A program made the translations under genes and the position numbers. The notes below the pieces were generated by a model, which saw nothing but the letters and a program-made list of their open reading frames with translations, did no database searches and was not told the DNA's origin. Source: Mangrovibacterium diazotrophicum (GTDB taxonomy: Bacteria; Bacteroidota; Bacteroidia; Bacteroidales; Prolixibacteraceae). From it: DNA of 64,000 nt. Positions 37,169 to 46,510 of the stretch are shown here, piece by piece (the stretch's first letter is position 1; every line of letters begins with the position of its first letter). The stretch covers positions 217,121-281,120 of the forward strand of contig NZ_RAPN01000005.1 in NCBI RefSeq assembly GCF_003610535.1. Direction: 5' to 3'.

Positions 37169-37678
37169 TTAAATACTCCGGCTTCTTGCAGGCATGCTCA
37201 CAACCTCGCCTTCAAAACGCACAGCCTCCCTATCATCGGAAATAACTGTTAATTGCGCTTTTCCATCAACACCTATGCGCATTTGCAAATGCAACCGTTC
37301 CGAATCAGTATCAACATCAAAAAAGATTTGATAACTACGATTCCTTTCATCGTAAAGCACCCGACTGCTTTGGGCAACTTGCCGAAACTGCAGTCTTTCG
37401 CTTTGCCGATTTGACCAAGTCTGTGATTTTTCCAAATCGGGCAACCAACACGCGACAAAATCATGATCTATCCGAAGATCATAACCATACGACAGCGGCA
37501 CCTTTTGACCTGATCGCTTGAACGTACAATCAGCCGTAAACAAAAACTCACCGGATTCAACCAAGGATTTGATTTCTTTCGACTCTTTTCTTTCCCAATT
37601 ACCCGAGTACGGAAGTTGAGCACTTGAATAGACCCAACTTACCAACAAAAAAAATACAATTAATCCACAGGTCTTCAT
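37169..37678 (-). CDS. DUF4251 family secreted protein (copy 1)
   Basis: A 169-residue protein with signal peptide (MKTCGLIVFFLLVSWVYSSA, then QLP). The mature part matches DUF4251: EIKSLVESGEFLFTADCTF, then YGYDLRIDHDFVACWLPDL and late strands YQIFFDVDTDSERLHLQMRI and VRFEGEV. The family is common in Bacteroidota and has no known function. It has a paralogue of the same length 280 bp upstream on the same strand. The frame opens ten codons earlier; the ATG at 37676-37678 fits the signal peptide. Confidence 0.75.
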   Translation of the reverse strand: MKTCGLIVFFLLVSWVYSSAQLPYSGNWERKESKEIKSLVESGEFLFTADCTFKRSGQKVPLSYGYDLRIDHDFVACWLPDLEKSQTWSNRQSERLQFRQVAQSSRVLYDERNRSYQIFFDVDTDSERLHLQMRIGVDGKAQLTVISDDREAVRFEGEVVSMPARSRSI

Positions 37679-37958
37679 AATAAATACTTTTAGAACATTC
37701 CAGTTCAAGCAAAATAAATGCCAATCTTTATAAGGATCAATATAAATTATACATAAGATAACTAATCCTATTTGCTAAACGCCTCATGCAAATAATACAT
37801 AATACTAGTAATCACGTGACCTTTTTGAAATCTATAGAACTTAAGTTCATTTCTACATTGACATAATTTTACGAAACTCTTTTGAATAGACAGTTTGGCA
37901 AGCTATCGCTATGAAATAACATTATCAAAATGATGAGTAAAAACGAAAGCGAGCCTGG

Positions 37959-38468
37959 TTATTTCTTTTCATCAACTGCTGACGCTTCGACAACACCACT
38001 AAAACTAATGCTTTGCCGGTGAGTCATCGTCACACTGAGATTTGCATATCCACTCAAGCCCACAATCAAATTCATCTGATACGTGTCACGTTGCTCTTTC
38101 ACTTCAAAATTGACCTGGTAAGACTTTTTCTTGTCGTTAAACTTTGTTTCGATGTGATCGACCTTTGCCTTGAATTTAATTCCGCCGTCTCTATCGGCGT
38201 AAGGTGCCTGATAGGCTCTACCGAAATAGGGCAACCAAGCCTCAACGGAATCGCCTTTAAATTTTAAATCGTAAATAGAAGTAAGGTCTATCTTGGGCCC
38301 GGACATTGGACTGGCATACCGGGCTATAAAAACGAAGTTGCCCGACTCAACTAATTCTTCGATCTCTGCTGCTTTTTGCTCCTTTCGCTCTTTCGACGAA
38401 AGCTTTTGTGCGAAACATATCTGTCCCCCGATCAAGAATACAACAACCAAAATTCCTATTGCTTTCAT
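37959..38468 (-). CDS. DUF4251 family secreted protein (copy 2)
   Basis: A 169-residue paralogue of the neighbouring gene, with a signal peptide (MKAIGILVVVFLIGGQICFA, then QKL), a basic/acidic linker (SSKERKEQKAAE) and the DUF4251 body (EELVESGNFVFIARYASP, YDLKFKGDSVEAWLPYFGRAY, SYQVNFEVKEQRDTYQMNL, ISFSGVV). The two copies are strongly diverged, so the duplication is old. Function unknown. Confidence 0.75.
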   Translation of the reverse strand: MKAIGILVVVFLIGGQICFAQKLSSKERKEQKAAEIEELVESGNFVFIARYASPMSGPKIDLTSIYDLKFKGDSVEAWLPYFGRAYQAPYADRDGGIKFKAKVDHIETKFNDKKKSYQVNFEVKEQRDTYQMNLIVGLSGYANLSVTMTHRQSISFSGVVEASAVDEKK

Positions 38469-38547
38469 GATTGTATGGTTTTATAAATTGAATAACAAAA
38501 CCGATACCAATTCCAGAAACAAGCCACGCTCCCAAATCACCAAAACA

Positions 38548-39627
38548 TCAATAAACCAACAGTGGATTCTCTTTCAATAAATGAAGTTTATCCCATCCTA
38601 AATCAGCAAAAACCGCTCCTTTGACACCTTGCGCGATACGCATTCCGTTATCCGCACCATTCCACTCCATTACTTTGACATCTTCATTTTTGTCTACTAC
38701 TAAATCCCAGCCAATACAACGAACCTGAGGGATTGTTGCATGCAACGAAACAACTGCATCAACGCATTTTCGATAGCAAGGAAGTGTTTTCCCTCCAAAT
38801 TGATATCCAGTATCCGGATGCCTGTCTGTGTATTGATAATTCATATAATAAACCTCTTGATCCAGCTTTCCCGTAACTGCGTCCGCAAGCACGTTTATCT
38901 CGCTTTTTGCTTTCACATTCGGCTGTCCTGATCTTCCAACTCTTAAAAAACTAGAACGGACTGAAACCTGACCTTCCCGATCTACAGCTGTCGTCAACCG
39001 AATTGTAGCAACCGAATCAGGCATAATTTCCTCAAAAAACGGGTGCTGATGAATAAAGTCCTGAAATACACCATTTCCCAACATTAAAATACTATGAATA
39101 TCAAAATTTTCTTTTGTGAAAAAATGAATACCTAGGCCTTGTAGAAAGTTTGTGTCACTTTTGAATACTACCTTATCTCGATTCGCGAAAAGAACTTCTC
39201 GAACCTGATCCGGCAAAACGACTTTAGAATAAGAATCAAGCCAAATCCCATTAACATAGCTAACTAAGTCGGGAAACAAATCGGAACGGAAGATATACCT
39301 CGTCATCGGTTTCAAATAAGACACCTTACCGTAGTCGCCTTGAGCGTACTCCACTACAAAACGCCCGTAATAATTTTCGGGTAGCCAACCTTCCTGAAAA
39401 CCACCATTCAGAGCCGAAAACAATTGCAGCCCGGGAGAAAACACCTTGCCTCCCAAGATATCTTCAGCATATTCATCACACTTTCGGACCATGCTTTTAC
39501 TCAGTTTTCCTCTCTGAGCTTCTACATCGGCAAGAATTTTATATGTCTCTTTGTTTATCAAATAATTATACCTCTTCCATTTCACATCATCGAATAAACG
39601 CTTCGCGATCAACTTAGATTTACTCAT
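38548..39627 (-). CDS. Sugar-transfer-associated ATP-grasp protein
   Basis: A 359-residue ATP-grasp protein resembling the sugar-transfer-associated ATP-grasp family (PF14397). Visible ATP-grasp elements: a central basic/aromatic strand region (KVVFKSDTNFLQGLGIHFF), the metal-site strand DKNEDVKVMEWNGADN near the C-terminus, and IRLTTAVDREGQVSVRSSFLRVGR in between. Such proteins are often encoded in polysaccharide loci, but this copy stands alone, about 13 kb from the polysaccharide locus in this window. Acceptor and product unknown. Confidence 0.7.
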   Translation of the reverse strand: MSKSKLIAKRLFDDVKWKRYNYLINKETYKILADVEAQRGKLSKSMVRKCDEYAEDILGGKVFSPGLQLFSALNGGFQEGWLPENYYGRFVVEYAQGDYGKVSYLKPMTRYIFRSDLFPDLVSYVNGIWLDSYSKVVLPDQVREVLFANRDKVVFKSDTNFLQGLGIHFFTKENFDIHSILMLGNGVFQDFIHQHPFFEEIMPDSVATIRLTTAVDREGQVSVRSSFLRVGRSGQPNVKAKSEINVLADAVTGKLDQEVYYMNYQYTDRHPDTGYQFGGKTLPCYRKCVDAVVSLHATIPQVRCIGWDLVVDKNEDVKVMEWNGADNGMRIAQGVKGAVFADLGWDKLHLLKENPLLVY

Positions 39628-39930
39628 ACCATTTATATAATTAAGCTAGAATTAATGACACCAATCTCCCACATTCTCCACTCTTTTTTCAATTCCGTCA
39701 GCCCTTGTCCTGGAGCCCAAGGAACCAGTGAACAATTAGCGCTTTTAATGTCTATCGAAAAGAAGACTTACAATACTTCTAATTAAAGCGCAAATTACAA
39801 TACTCAAACGATTACATCAATTCGTAAATTCCCCCATCAATCCAGACTCGTTCAAATCCCTAATCTACATGTAAAAGGATTTAAAACGCTGATTGTACCA
39901 ATCAGGCAATAATACTTGAACTTTAGGGAA
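39628..39930. other. Intergenic region, nothing recognised
   Basis: About 303 bp, AT-rich, between two minus-strand genes. No open frame, hairpin with T run, or promoter consensus stood out. It presumably carries the promoter of the ATP-grasp gene. Confidence 0.4.
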
Positions 39931-40524
39931 CTAAAAACCCACTCCTACCCCAATACTAAAAAATGGTTCCCAATCGTCGTAAGGAGAGTTTTCATCCTGA
40001 AGTACATCGAAGAGAATCTGCGCGTTTAGCCAAACATTCTGAGAAATCGGCTGGCTGTAGCCTCCACCTACAAATAGGAAGTTCACCCATTCGCGTTGAC
40101 TGTCTCCGTTTGTGTAGAACAGCTCGTAATTCATCAGCTCGTACTCAATATGCGTGTAGAGCGACCGCATGATACGGTAACGATTAAAAATGCTGAATCC
40201 GTAATTTGAAGAACTGTAATCCTCGGAGTACCGTTTGTCATTTACGTACTCGTAAGTTAACTGAGTACCAACCGATAACTTAGGACTAATTTTATAACCA
40301 ATAAGCGGGGCAACACCAACGGTAGTAACGCGGCCAAAAGACAAATTAACGTAACCGCCATAATAGAGCTTGCTCGCGTCGAATTTCGGTTGTTGCTCAA
40401 CTGTTTGGGGCTGCTCCTGCACGATCACCGTATCTTGGGCAACAACTTGTTCCTGAGCGCCGCTTTGGCCGAAAACATTGAATGAAACAATTAACATTCC
40501 AGCTAAAAAATAAAGTACTTTCAT
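39931..40524 (-). CDS. Small outer-membrane beta-barrel protein
   Basis: A 197-residue protein with a signal peptide (MKVLYFLAGMLIVSFNVFG, then QSG), a short Gln/Val/Pro-rich linker (EQVVAQDTVIVQEQPQTVEQQ) and an eight-strand-like barrel with alternating aromatic strands (YGGYVNLSFGRVTTVGVAPLIGYKI ... EPFFSIGVGVGF). The final Phe fits barrel assembly. Family and function not assigned. Confidence 0.7.
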   Translation of the reverse strand: MKVLYFLAGMLIVSFNVFGQSGAQEQVVAQDTVIVQEQPQTVEQQPKFDASKLYYGGYVNLSFGRVTTVGVAPLIGYKISPKLSVGTQLTYEYVNDKRYSEDYSSSNYGFSIFNRYRIMRSLYTHIEYELMNYELFYTNGDSQREWVNFLFVGGGYSQPISQNVWLNAQILFDVLQDENSPYDDWEPFFSIGVGVGF

Positions 40525-40688
40525 GCGGGTTGGTTTTATGAATTATAACTCGGTTCCTTATAAATTTACGGAATTCTTCCCGTATGAAAAGCAACCAACC
40601 TGCAAGTGTGCACGATAATTAATTCAAATACTGAAGTTTTTCAACTAATTTTTCAAGGGATCCAGGCGTCTTCGGTCGAAATCAATCA

Positions 40689-42134
40689 TCAAAATTCATT
40701 GCACGATTCCTTCTTCTCCGGAAATAGAATTGAAAAGAACAATGCGCAAATAAAGGCCAAAACATAGCTGGCTAATCTTTCTGACACTCCGGTTATATCA
40801 CCAAGAAAAGTTTTCCAAACCACTGCAGAAACAGTTCCTGTTATTAAACTGGCATAAAGGCCTGCCCGCGAAAACCGCTTCCAGAACAACAACATCAACA
40901 CTGCCGGGCCAAAGGCAGCGCCAATACCCGACCACGCATAAGAAACTAAACCATAAACCGTATCCTCCATCGAAATAGCCAGCAAAAAGGCAAACAGGCC
41001 TACCAACAAAGTCAACCATTTGTTGATTCGCAGCATACGTTTTTCATCCAGCTGCTTTTGGCTGAGATTTGCAAATAAATCCTCACTAATGGCTGAAGAA
41101 GCGACCATCAATTGCGACGAAGCAGTAGACATCATCGCCGAAACAGCACCGGAAAGCAGTATCCCCGCAAGGATCGGGTTCAACAGCGTAACTACCATAA
41201 CCGGCAAAATCTTCTCCGAATCGTCAGCTAATGCTGCGGCAGAATCACCTACCAAGCCCATTTGGACTAATCGAAATCCGATGATCCCTATCAGGAAAGC
41301 GCCGCCGTAAGCCAAAATTGTCCACACCACCGCAAGTCCACGAGCCTGCAATGTTTCTTTGCGGTTTCGCATGGCCATCATCCGAGTGAGAAGTTGCGGC
41401 TGGCCGGTATAACCAAAAGCCCAGCTCAAGCCATTCAATATGAAAAGCCACCCAGCTGCAGAATAGTCTGCCGGTAGCGTCTCTGTACGCAAAGCCGCCA
41501 TATCCATTCCGCCGGGATTATACTCCGCATAAACAAAAAATGCGATGATTGGCAGGACCACACAAGTAACAACCATCAGCACCGCCTGAAAAGCATCGGT
41601 GGCCACCACTGTGATGAACCCACCCAACATGGTGTAAACAGTCACCAAAAGCGAGCCAATAACCATTCCCCAGAAAGGATCGATACCAAAAGTGTCGTGA
41701 AAAATCTTACCAGCTCCACTGAACTGTGCCGCGATGTACAGAATAAAAAAGAAAATGATGATAACCGAACTGATAATCCCCGTCTTCTTCTCGCTTCCCG
41801 GAAAACGATAACTGAACAAACCAGGAACCGTTAGCGCTTGTGTTTTTGCCGCGTAATGCTGAAGCGGTGCCGCCATAAAAAACCACAGGAACAAAATTCC
41901 GAGAACGCAACCAACAGCAACCCAAATTGCACTCCAACCTTCGGCATACGCATGTCCGGTTAATCCCAGCAGCAACCAAGCCGATTCGCCGGTAGCCCGT
42001 TCCGAAAGCGCCAGGGAAAAACCGGAAATCTTCTTTCCGCCAATCACATAATCTTCATTGGTTTTTGAACGTCCTGAAGAATAATAGACGATTCCCATGA
42101 GCACCACAAGGTAAAGGACGAAAACGGTTATCAT
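40689..42134 (-). CDS. putP: Sodium/proline-type symporter (SSS family)
   Basis: Sodium:solute symporter resembling PutP. The 481 residues give about 13 membrane segments with PutP-like wording: SERATGESAWLLLGLTGHAYAEGWSAIWVAVG, PQLLTRMMAMRN, LLSGAVSAMMSTASSQLMVASSAISEDL and a Na+-site Ser/Thr cluster in that segment. Proline is the likely substrate but other amino acids or osmolytes are possible. No catabolic putA gene is adjacent. Confidence 0.82.
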   Translation of the reverse strand: MITVFVLYLVVLMGIVYYSSGRSKTNEDYVIGGKKISGFSLALSERATGESAWLLLGLTGHAYAEGWSAIWVAVGCVLGILFLWFFMAAPLQHYAAKTQALTVPGLFSYRFPGSEKKTGIISSVIIIFFFILYIAAQFSGAGKIFHDTFGIDPFWGMVIGSLLVTVYTMLGGFITVVATDAFQAVLMVVTCVVLPIIAFFVYAEYNPGGMDMAALRTETLPADYSAAGWLFILNGLSWAFGYTGQPQLLTRMMAMRNRKETLQARGLAVVWTILAYGGAFLIGIIGFRLVQMGLVGDSAAALADDSEKILPVMVVTLLNPILAGILLSGAVSAMMSTASSQLMVASSAISEDLFANLSQKQLDEKRMLRINKWLTLLVGLFAFLLAISMEDTVYGLVSYAWSGIGAAFGPAVLMLLFWKRFSRAGLYASLITGTVSAVVWKTFLGDITGVSERLASYVLAFICALFFSILFPEKKESCNEF

Positions 42135-42302
42135 ACCATCAAAATTTTAGGGGGTTTCCCAAAAGTAATTTTTGAGGTTGAAACCGACAAACGAATCCGA
42201 CGATGTGTAATGATTTGGTAAAGGATGAAGAGAAGCAAAACTAGAGGGGGTGAACACCGGTGCTTTACCACTCACCAAAGAAGTACCTTTTTTCGTGAAA
42301 AC

Positions 42303-42330
42303 AAAAAAGCCGGAGTATAAACTCCGGCCT
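42303..42330 (-). terminator. Intrinsic terminator after the acyltransferase gene
   Basis: On the minus strand a perfect 8-bp stem GCCGGAGT / ACTCCGGC with loop TTAT is followed by TTTTTTG. It lies just past the stop codon at 42334. Confidence 0.85.
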
Positions 42331-42333
42331 GAC

Positions 42334-43497
42334 TTATGATAGCATTTTCGATTTACAAACGTTTTCCGCATTTAAAAGCGGATTAGCATACATCTGCATA
42401 AACATCCGTTTCTGACAGTCAGCATCACCGCCGCCAATGGTCTTCACCAAGTCTTCGAGCAGTTCAGCAAATTTTTCGCGGGTTGCCACATCAATATCGC
42501 CATTGTACTTCCGGCAGTCGCTCAACATCTCTGCAGCGAGGTAATTGTAAGGCCACAGCTTGTAATTTTTGTAGATACAAGCATCGATATGATCGGCCAA
42601 TTTCTGGATAGACTCCTGAGGATTCTCCAATTGTGCAATGCGGTCGAGCTGCGCATCAATTGGTTTACCAAATGCAAAGTGAACTCTTCCTTTCGGACGG
42701 GTCAGACCGTAAGCCATGCTTTTCAGGTCATCTTCCTGGGTCTTCACGAAGCCTTCGCGTTCCTTCTTGTAAATTTCCTCCACTTTCGAAATTCCGCAGG
42801 GCTCGCGCTCATAAGAAATCGACAACGGAACAATCTTTAGTTCGCGAAATCCACTCACAAAGTCACCCGAATTACTCAAGTTCAGCATCTTCAAAAGGGC
42901 TTGTTGTGTTTGATCACAGCCATCTTTTGTTCGTCCTTCGCGCTGCGCTATCCATACAGACATGTTGTCCTCTGTGATTGTTTTGCGGATGTAGGCCGAC
43001 AGATTTTTCGATGCTGTGAGCAACTCGCGCGCCGGTAAATTCCGTTTTACAACGAATGCACCGTTCAGCTTCACAATATGCTGAATCCAATCGTAAATCA
43101 GCAGGTTGTTGCCAATAGCAACCTCAGTTGTATTCATACCTGCCTGTACAACAATGTAGTTCAGGATCGCCGAGTCCAGAATAATATCCCGGTGATTGGA
43201 AATAAAAAGATAACTCTGAGACTTATCTATGTTCTCAATCCCACTGTAAGTTACGCCGCTGGTAGTTCGTTTTATAATCCAGTCTTCAATCAGCGGATAC
43301 ATGAATTTCATTTGCAACTCATGCTTCGTTTTCACTCCCGCGAGTACCGCACTGATTTCCTTGACCTTTTGCTCATCATTAAAGATGAAAAACAAAACCT
43401 GACGGAACAAATCATCCTTCAATAAAACATTGATGTAATGATTAACTTCTTGATCTTCGTAAGGACGAATATCGTCGAAACACATCATATCCCTCAT
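42334..43497 (-). CDS. PlsC-like glycerolipid acyltransferase
   Basis: A 387-residue acyltransferase of the lysophosphatidic-acid acyltransferase superfamily. Blocks I-IV are visible: NHRDIILDSAIL, GAFVVKRN, REGRTKDG and IVPLSISYE. Block I reads H-x5-D instead of the usual H-x4-D, which appears to be a variant of this Bacteroidota subfamily rather than damage. Long flanks on both sides make it larger than PlsC. Substrate unknown. The ATG at 43495-43497 is used; ATGs three and four codons later are alternatives. Confidence 0.75.
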   Translation of the reverse strand: MRDMMCFDDIRPYEDQEVNHYINVLLKDDLFRQVLFFIFNDEQKVKEISAVLAGVKTKHELQMKFMYPLIEDWIIKRTTSGVTYSGIENIDKSQSYLFISNHRDIILDSAILNYIVVQAGMNTTEVAIGNNLLIYDWIQHIVKLNGAFVVKRNLPARELLTASKNLSAYIRKTITEDNMSVWIAQREGRTKDGCDQTQQALLKMLNLSNSGDFVSGFRELKIVPLSISYEREPCGISKVEEIYKKEREGFVKTQEDDLKSMAYGLTRPKGRVHFAFGKPIDAQLDRIAQLENPQESIQKLADHIDACIYKNYKLWPYNYLAAEMLSDCRKYNGDIDVATREKFAELLEDLVKTIGGGDADCQKRMFMQMYANPLLNAENVCKSKMLS

Positions 43498-43534
43498 TCA
43501 GTTGATTTAGGGCGGCAAATATACAAAATGGGAT

Positions 43535-45535
43535 TCAAATCTTAAACCGTATTTGGAGCTTCACCTCCGTCCTGCTCGAACCATCAATCGCTGTATCCCC
43601 GCTACCAAGCGAGTTTACGCCTTTATACCACGTTCTGGAACATTTAAACCAACACTCTATTTTTTCACAAATTTTAACTTTTCCACTTATGTAAGATCTC
43701 CATCCTTCCCCATAATACGCCGGAATTGAGAACTGGTAGAGTAAATCATTTTCATAGGCGTATATTCTCGAATCATAGTCATCTGTGTTGAAATAGGCGA
43801 GCCGAAGCCAAAATCGGGCGCCATCATTTCGCGCCTGCCAGCCCAAATCCTGACTTATCATCCAACCATCTGAATTGTGATCGTGCTCGTAAAATGAATG
43901 CTCGAATCGTGTTCGAATCAAAAACTGATCACTAAGTTGGCCACTGAGTTGCGCTCTGAAATATTGACGAATTTGTGTCTCATTATATCGGATCACATCC
44001 GAGCTCTCCTTCAACGGTTTACCTTCGTAAAGGTAACGCCCGTAAAGCTGCCAGTTACTGTTAAAATTGTAATCTGCACGAATTAAATACTCATGCCCTT
44101 TCCCGGGTGCGGCTGTCGTGTATTTTATCCATTTGTACTGAAAAAAATCAGCATAAGCGTTAATTACAACTTTGGCTGCCGGAAAAACCCGTAAACCAAA
44201 GAAAATTCCCTCCTCGTCATTAACCCGACTGTTTTCAGCAAAAGTCGCAGCAGAAACGGCGTTGTATTCTTTCGATATATTCCGGTACAAGGCAGAAAAC
44301 GAGACTTGCCCAACAGGTTGAAAAATAAAACCGTTGATCGTAGCCAGGCCGCCAAACGACGTTGCAGTTTCACCAAACAAGTAGAACCGGTTGAAAGTGC
44401 AGCGATAATCTAAGGCCAAATTCGATACCCGTGTCCCTTCAAACAAAAACTGATTGTAAAGATCATCCGCCCGATCCAATGGATATTCAAATTGAGTTTG
44501 AACGCCCGAAACCCCGAGTGCAAACCGACCGGAATTAAATGACAAATGAGCACCACCATTCAATGCAGCCACCGAATTTTTATCTTCAATCTCCGAAACC
44601 GTGCGATGCAAACCACTTGTTTGAATTGAAGTGAACACTTTCAAATCGCCGATAGAATCGGTGTTTGCATCAAACTTTTTATACGAAATGAAGGGTTGGA
44701 ACTGAAACTTTCCAAACTTCAAATCGGCTCCAAGTCCACGCATGTGGTTATTCTCATCGGTCGATGAATAGGGCTTAATTCCCTGGTTGAATCGCGAAAT
44801 CCGATCCACATCGGTCGACTTCCCCATGGCAAATCCCTGCCAGATCACCAGCCCTTGTCCCCACTGTACAATATAATCACCCAAAACCACAGACGACCGC
44901 TTCTTTCCAAACTCAAATCGGCCAAAGCCGCTGTTGTAATCAAAACCTTTGGAATTCTCACCTTCAAAAAAACTTTCTCCGGCATCCTTCTCCCCAATGT
45001 ATCCAAACTGAACACGACTCGAATTGAATCGATAGCGCAGATAAAGTTTCTCGGGAGATCCTTCAAACTTGCCGTTTTCAAAACCGGTTTGTTCCTCTAT
45101 CAGGCGTGTGCCCCGTACCAAAATCTCCTGGCGAATTCTTCGTCGCCGAATGACTTCCTGATCCGCCACAAAATTGAGGAAGAAAGCTGTTAATTGAGCC
45201 AAAACCGGATTGAAGCCTTCAACTGCAGATAGCTCAAACGGACTCAGCACAGGCCCAAATTCATCGCGATAGGCAATCAGTGCTTCGATCTGAATTGGAG
45301 AAAGAAAAAACAAAGGAGCCAAATCTTCCGAAGTTGCGTTATTTATGGAAATCGGATTTTCAGCCAACTCGATCAAGTCAGATAACAATTGCTCAACATC
45401 GGCATTTTCGTCCTCTTCATAAACCTGTTCAAGCAAATCCCACAACTGATCATGTAAAATCATTTCAGATTGCTGAGCAACCAGCCAATTGGGCGCCAGC
45501 AACAAGATCATCGATATAGCCAGTGTCTTTCTCAT
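43535..45535 (-). CDS. Helix-hairpin-helix plus outer-membrane beta-barrel protein
   Basis: A 666-residue protein with signal peptide (MRKTLAISMILLLAPNWLVA, then QQ). After an acidic helical lead comes one helix-hairpin-helix unit of the ComEA type (about residues 58-108: ISINNATSEDLAPLFFLSP, IAYRDEFGPVLSPFELSAVEGF). The rest (about 130-666) is a long run of amphipathic strands ending in LQIRFKI, as in outer-membrane barrels. An HHH domain on an exported barrel protein is unusual; it could bind DNA or act as a structural domain. It is translationally coupled (ATGA overlap at 45532-45535) to the PorV-like gene upstream. Confidence 0.65.
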   Translation of the reverse strand: MRKTLAISMILLLAPNWLVAQQSEMILHDQLWDLLEQVYEEDENADVEQLLSDLIELAENPISINNATSEDLAPLFFLSPIQIEALIAYRDEFGPVLSPFELSAVEGFNPVLAQLTAFFLNFVADQEVIRRRRIRQEILVRGTRLIEEQTGFENGKFEGSPEKLYLRYRFNSSRVQFGYIGEKDAGESFFEGENSKGFDYNSGFGRFEFGKKRSSVVLGDYIVQWGQGLVIWQGFAMGKSTDVDRISRFNQGIKPYSSTDENNHMRGLGADLKFGKFQFQPFISYKKFDANTDSIGDLKVFTSIQTSGLHRTVSEIEDKNSVAALNGGAHLSFNSGRFALGVSGVQTQFEYPLDRADDLYNQFLFEGTRVSNLALDYRCTFNRFYLFGETATSFGGLATINGFIFQPVGQVSFSALYRNISKEYNAVSAATFAENSRVNDEEGIFFGLRVFPAAKVVINAYADFFQYKWIKYTTAAPGKGHEYLIRADYNFNSNWQLYGRYLYEGKPLKESSDVIRYNETQIRQYFRAQLSGQLSDQFLIRTRFEHSFYEHDHNSDGWMISQDLGWQARNDGARFWLRLAYFNTDDYDSRIYAYENDLLYQFSIPAYYGEGWRSYISGKVKICEKIECWFKCSRTWYKGVNSLGSGDTAIDGSSRTEVKLQIRFKI

Positions 45536-46248
45536 CGTTGTTTCAGATAGAGTGAAACGGAAGGTGAAAAGCCAAGATACTCGTGATAAGAGAACGCCAA
45601 ATCAGTTTGAACTTTGGCGAACAGGAATCCAAGGCCCATCGACCAGCTCGGACTGGAAGACTGAACTCCGGCTCGAATACAAAACCGATCGAGCACAAAA
45701 ATTTGCAAACCAATGTGAGCTGTTATCTTTCGAACGTCTTCGTAAGTAAGTTGGGATACAACCAGAAAATGATCACCAAAAGCCTTGTGTGCACCCAACC
45801 GTCCAACAAACGGATATTCCCGAGTAAAATCGGAGGATGTCATTTTTTGCGAAATCGGGTTGAAAACAGAAAGGCCAAAACCATAATCGGCATTGGTGAA
45901 ATTTAAGCCCAAGCTAAAAGTCGACAAGCCTGGCTTGCGGCCGTTCTCCGCCATCAGTAACTGAAAATAGTGAAACTGGACTCCCCCCGAAAAATGATTA
46001 CCGAATTTTCGAGCTAATCCAATACCTACATGATTTTCGCGAAATGCTCTATTACCGAACTGGCCGAACTGCGCAAAAACACTACTACCAGCAATCGGGA
46101 CAATCAGCTGCGCATCACCTGCAACGAGCTCTTTTAACAAAAAACGATTGGCATATGAAATTCCGGCAGTAAAACCAGAAGAAGATACAGAAGCTGGATT
46201 TAGCTGAAGTGCGTCCACTTCGGGCAAGCTGGCTCCGCCGCCTCCCAT
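45532..46248 (-). pseudogene. PorV/PorQ-like outer-membrane protein with a disrupted 5' end
   Basis: The intact frame gives 238 residues of an outer-membrane barrel related in style to PorV/PorQ proteins (DALQLNPASVSSSGFTAGISYANRF, repeated aromatic strands, ending SYHEYLGFSPSVSLYLKQR). The first ATG of this frame (46246-46248) has no signal peptide. The same frame continues upstream with a signal-peptide-like stretch (FWFFLACFLPCQFAKGQDA) but is cut by TAA at 46333-46335; a further ATG lies at 46354-46356. Alternatively a one-base shift at the GGGG run (46285-46288) would join it to a signal-like segment in another frame. Either a sequence error, a recent mutation or readthrough. Confidence 0.6.
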
Positions 46249-46356
46249 TGCCTGGATTGAAGCAGGAACGACAACGGCGTCCTGCCCCTTTGCAAACTGA
46301 CAAGGCAGGAAACACGCTAAGAAAAACCAAAATTATATACCCGAATAACCACGCAT

Positions 46357-46391
46357 AAAAAAAGGGTTTACCTTTTCGGTCCACCCTTTAT
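46357..46391 (-). terminator. Intrinsic terminator after purE
   Basis: On the minus strand, AAAGGGTGGACC and GGTAAACCCTTT make an imperfect stem with a short GAAAA loop, followed by seven T. The T run touches the ATG at 46354-46356 of the disrupted PorV-like frame. Confidence 0.65.
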
Positions 46392-46510
46392 ATTGCACTT
46401 AAACAAGTTACAAAGTATTGCTAAACAAAAATATTATTCTTGCTCTTTATCTTAATGTTTTACAACAAGTTTCGTGAGCATTCGATTTGTCAAGCAAAAA
46501 TTGAAGCGTT

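Noticed and set aside
37837..37848. 12-bp palindrome GAACTTAAGTTC between the DUF4251 genes
   Set aside because: Short, AT-rich and without context; expected by chance in a window of this size.
46115..46384. An 89-codon minus-strand frame starting at GTG
   Set aside because: Its 5' part has a signal-like stretch, but the rest is an out-of-frame reading of the PorV-like gene; kept only as one side of the possible frameshift.
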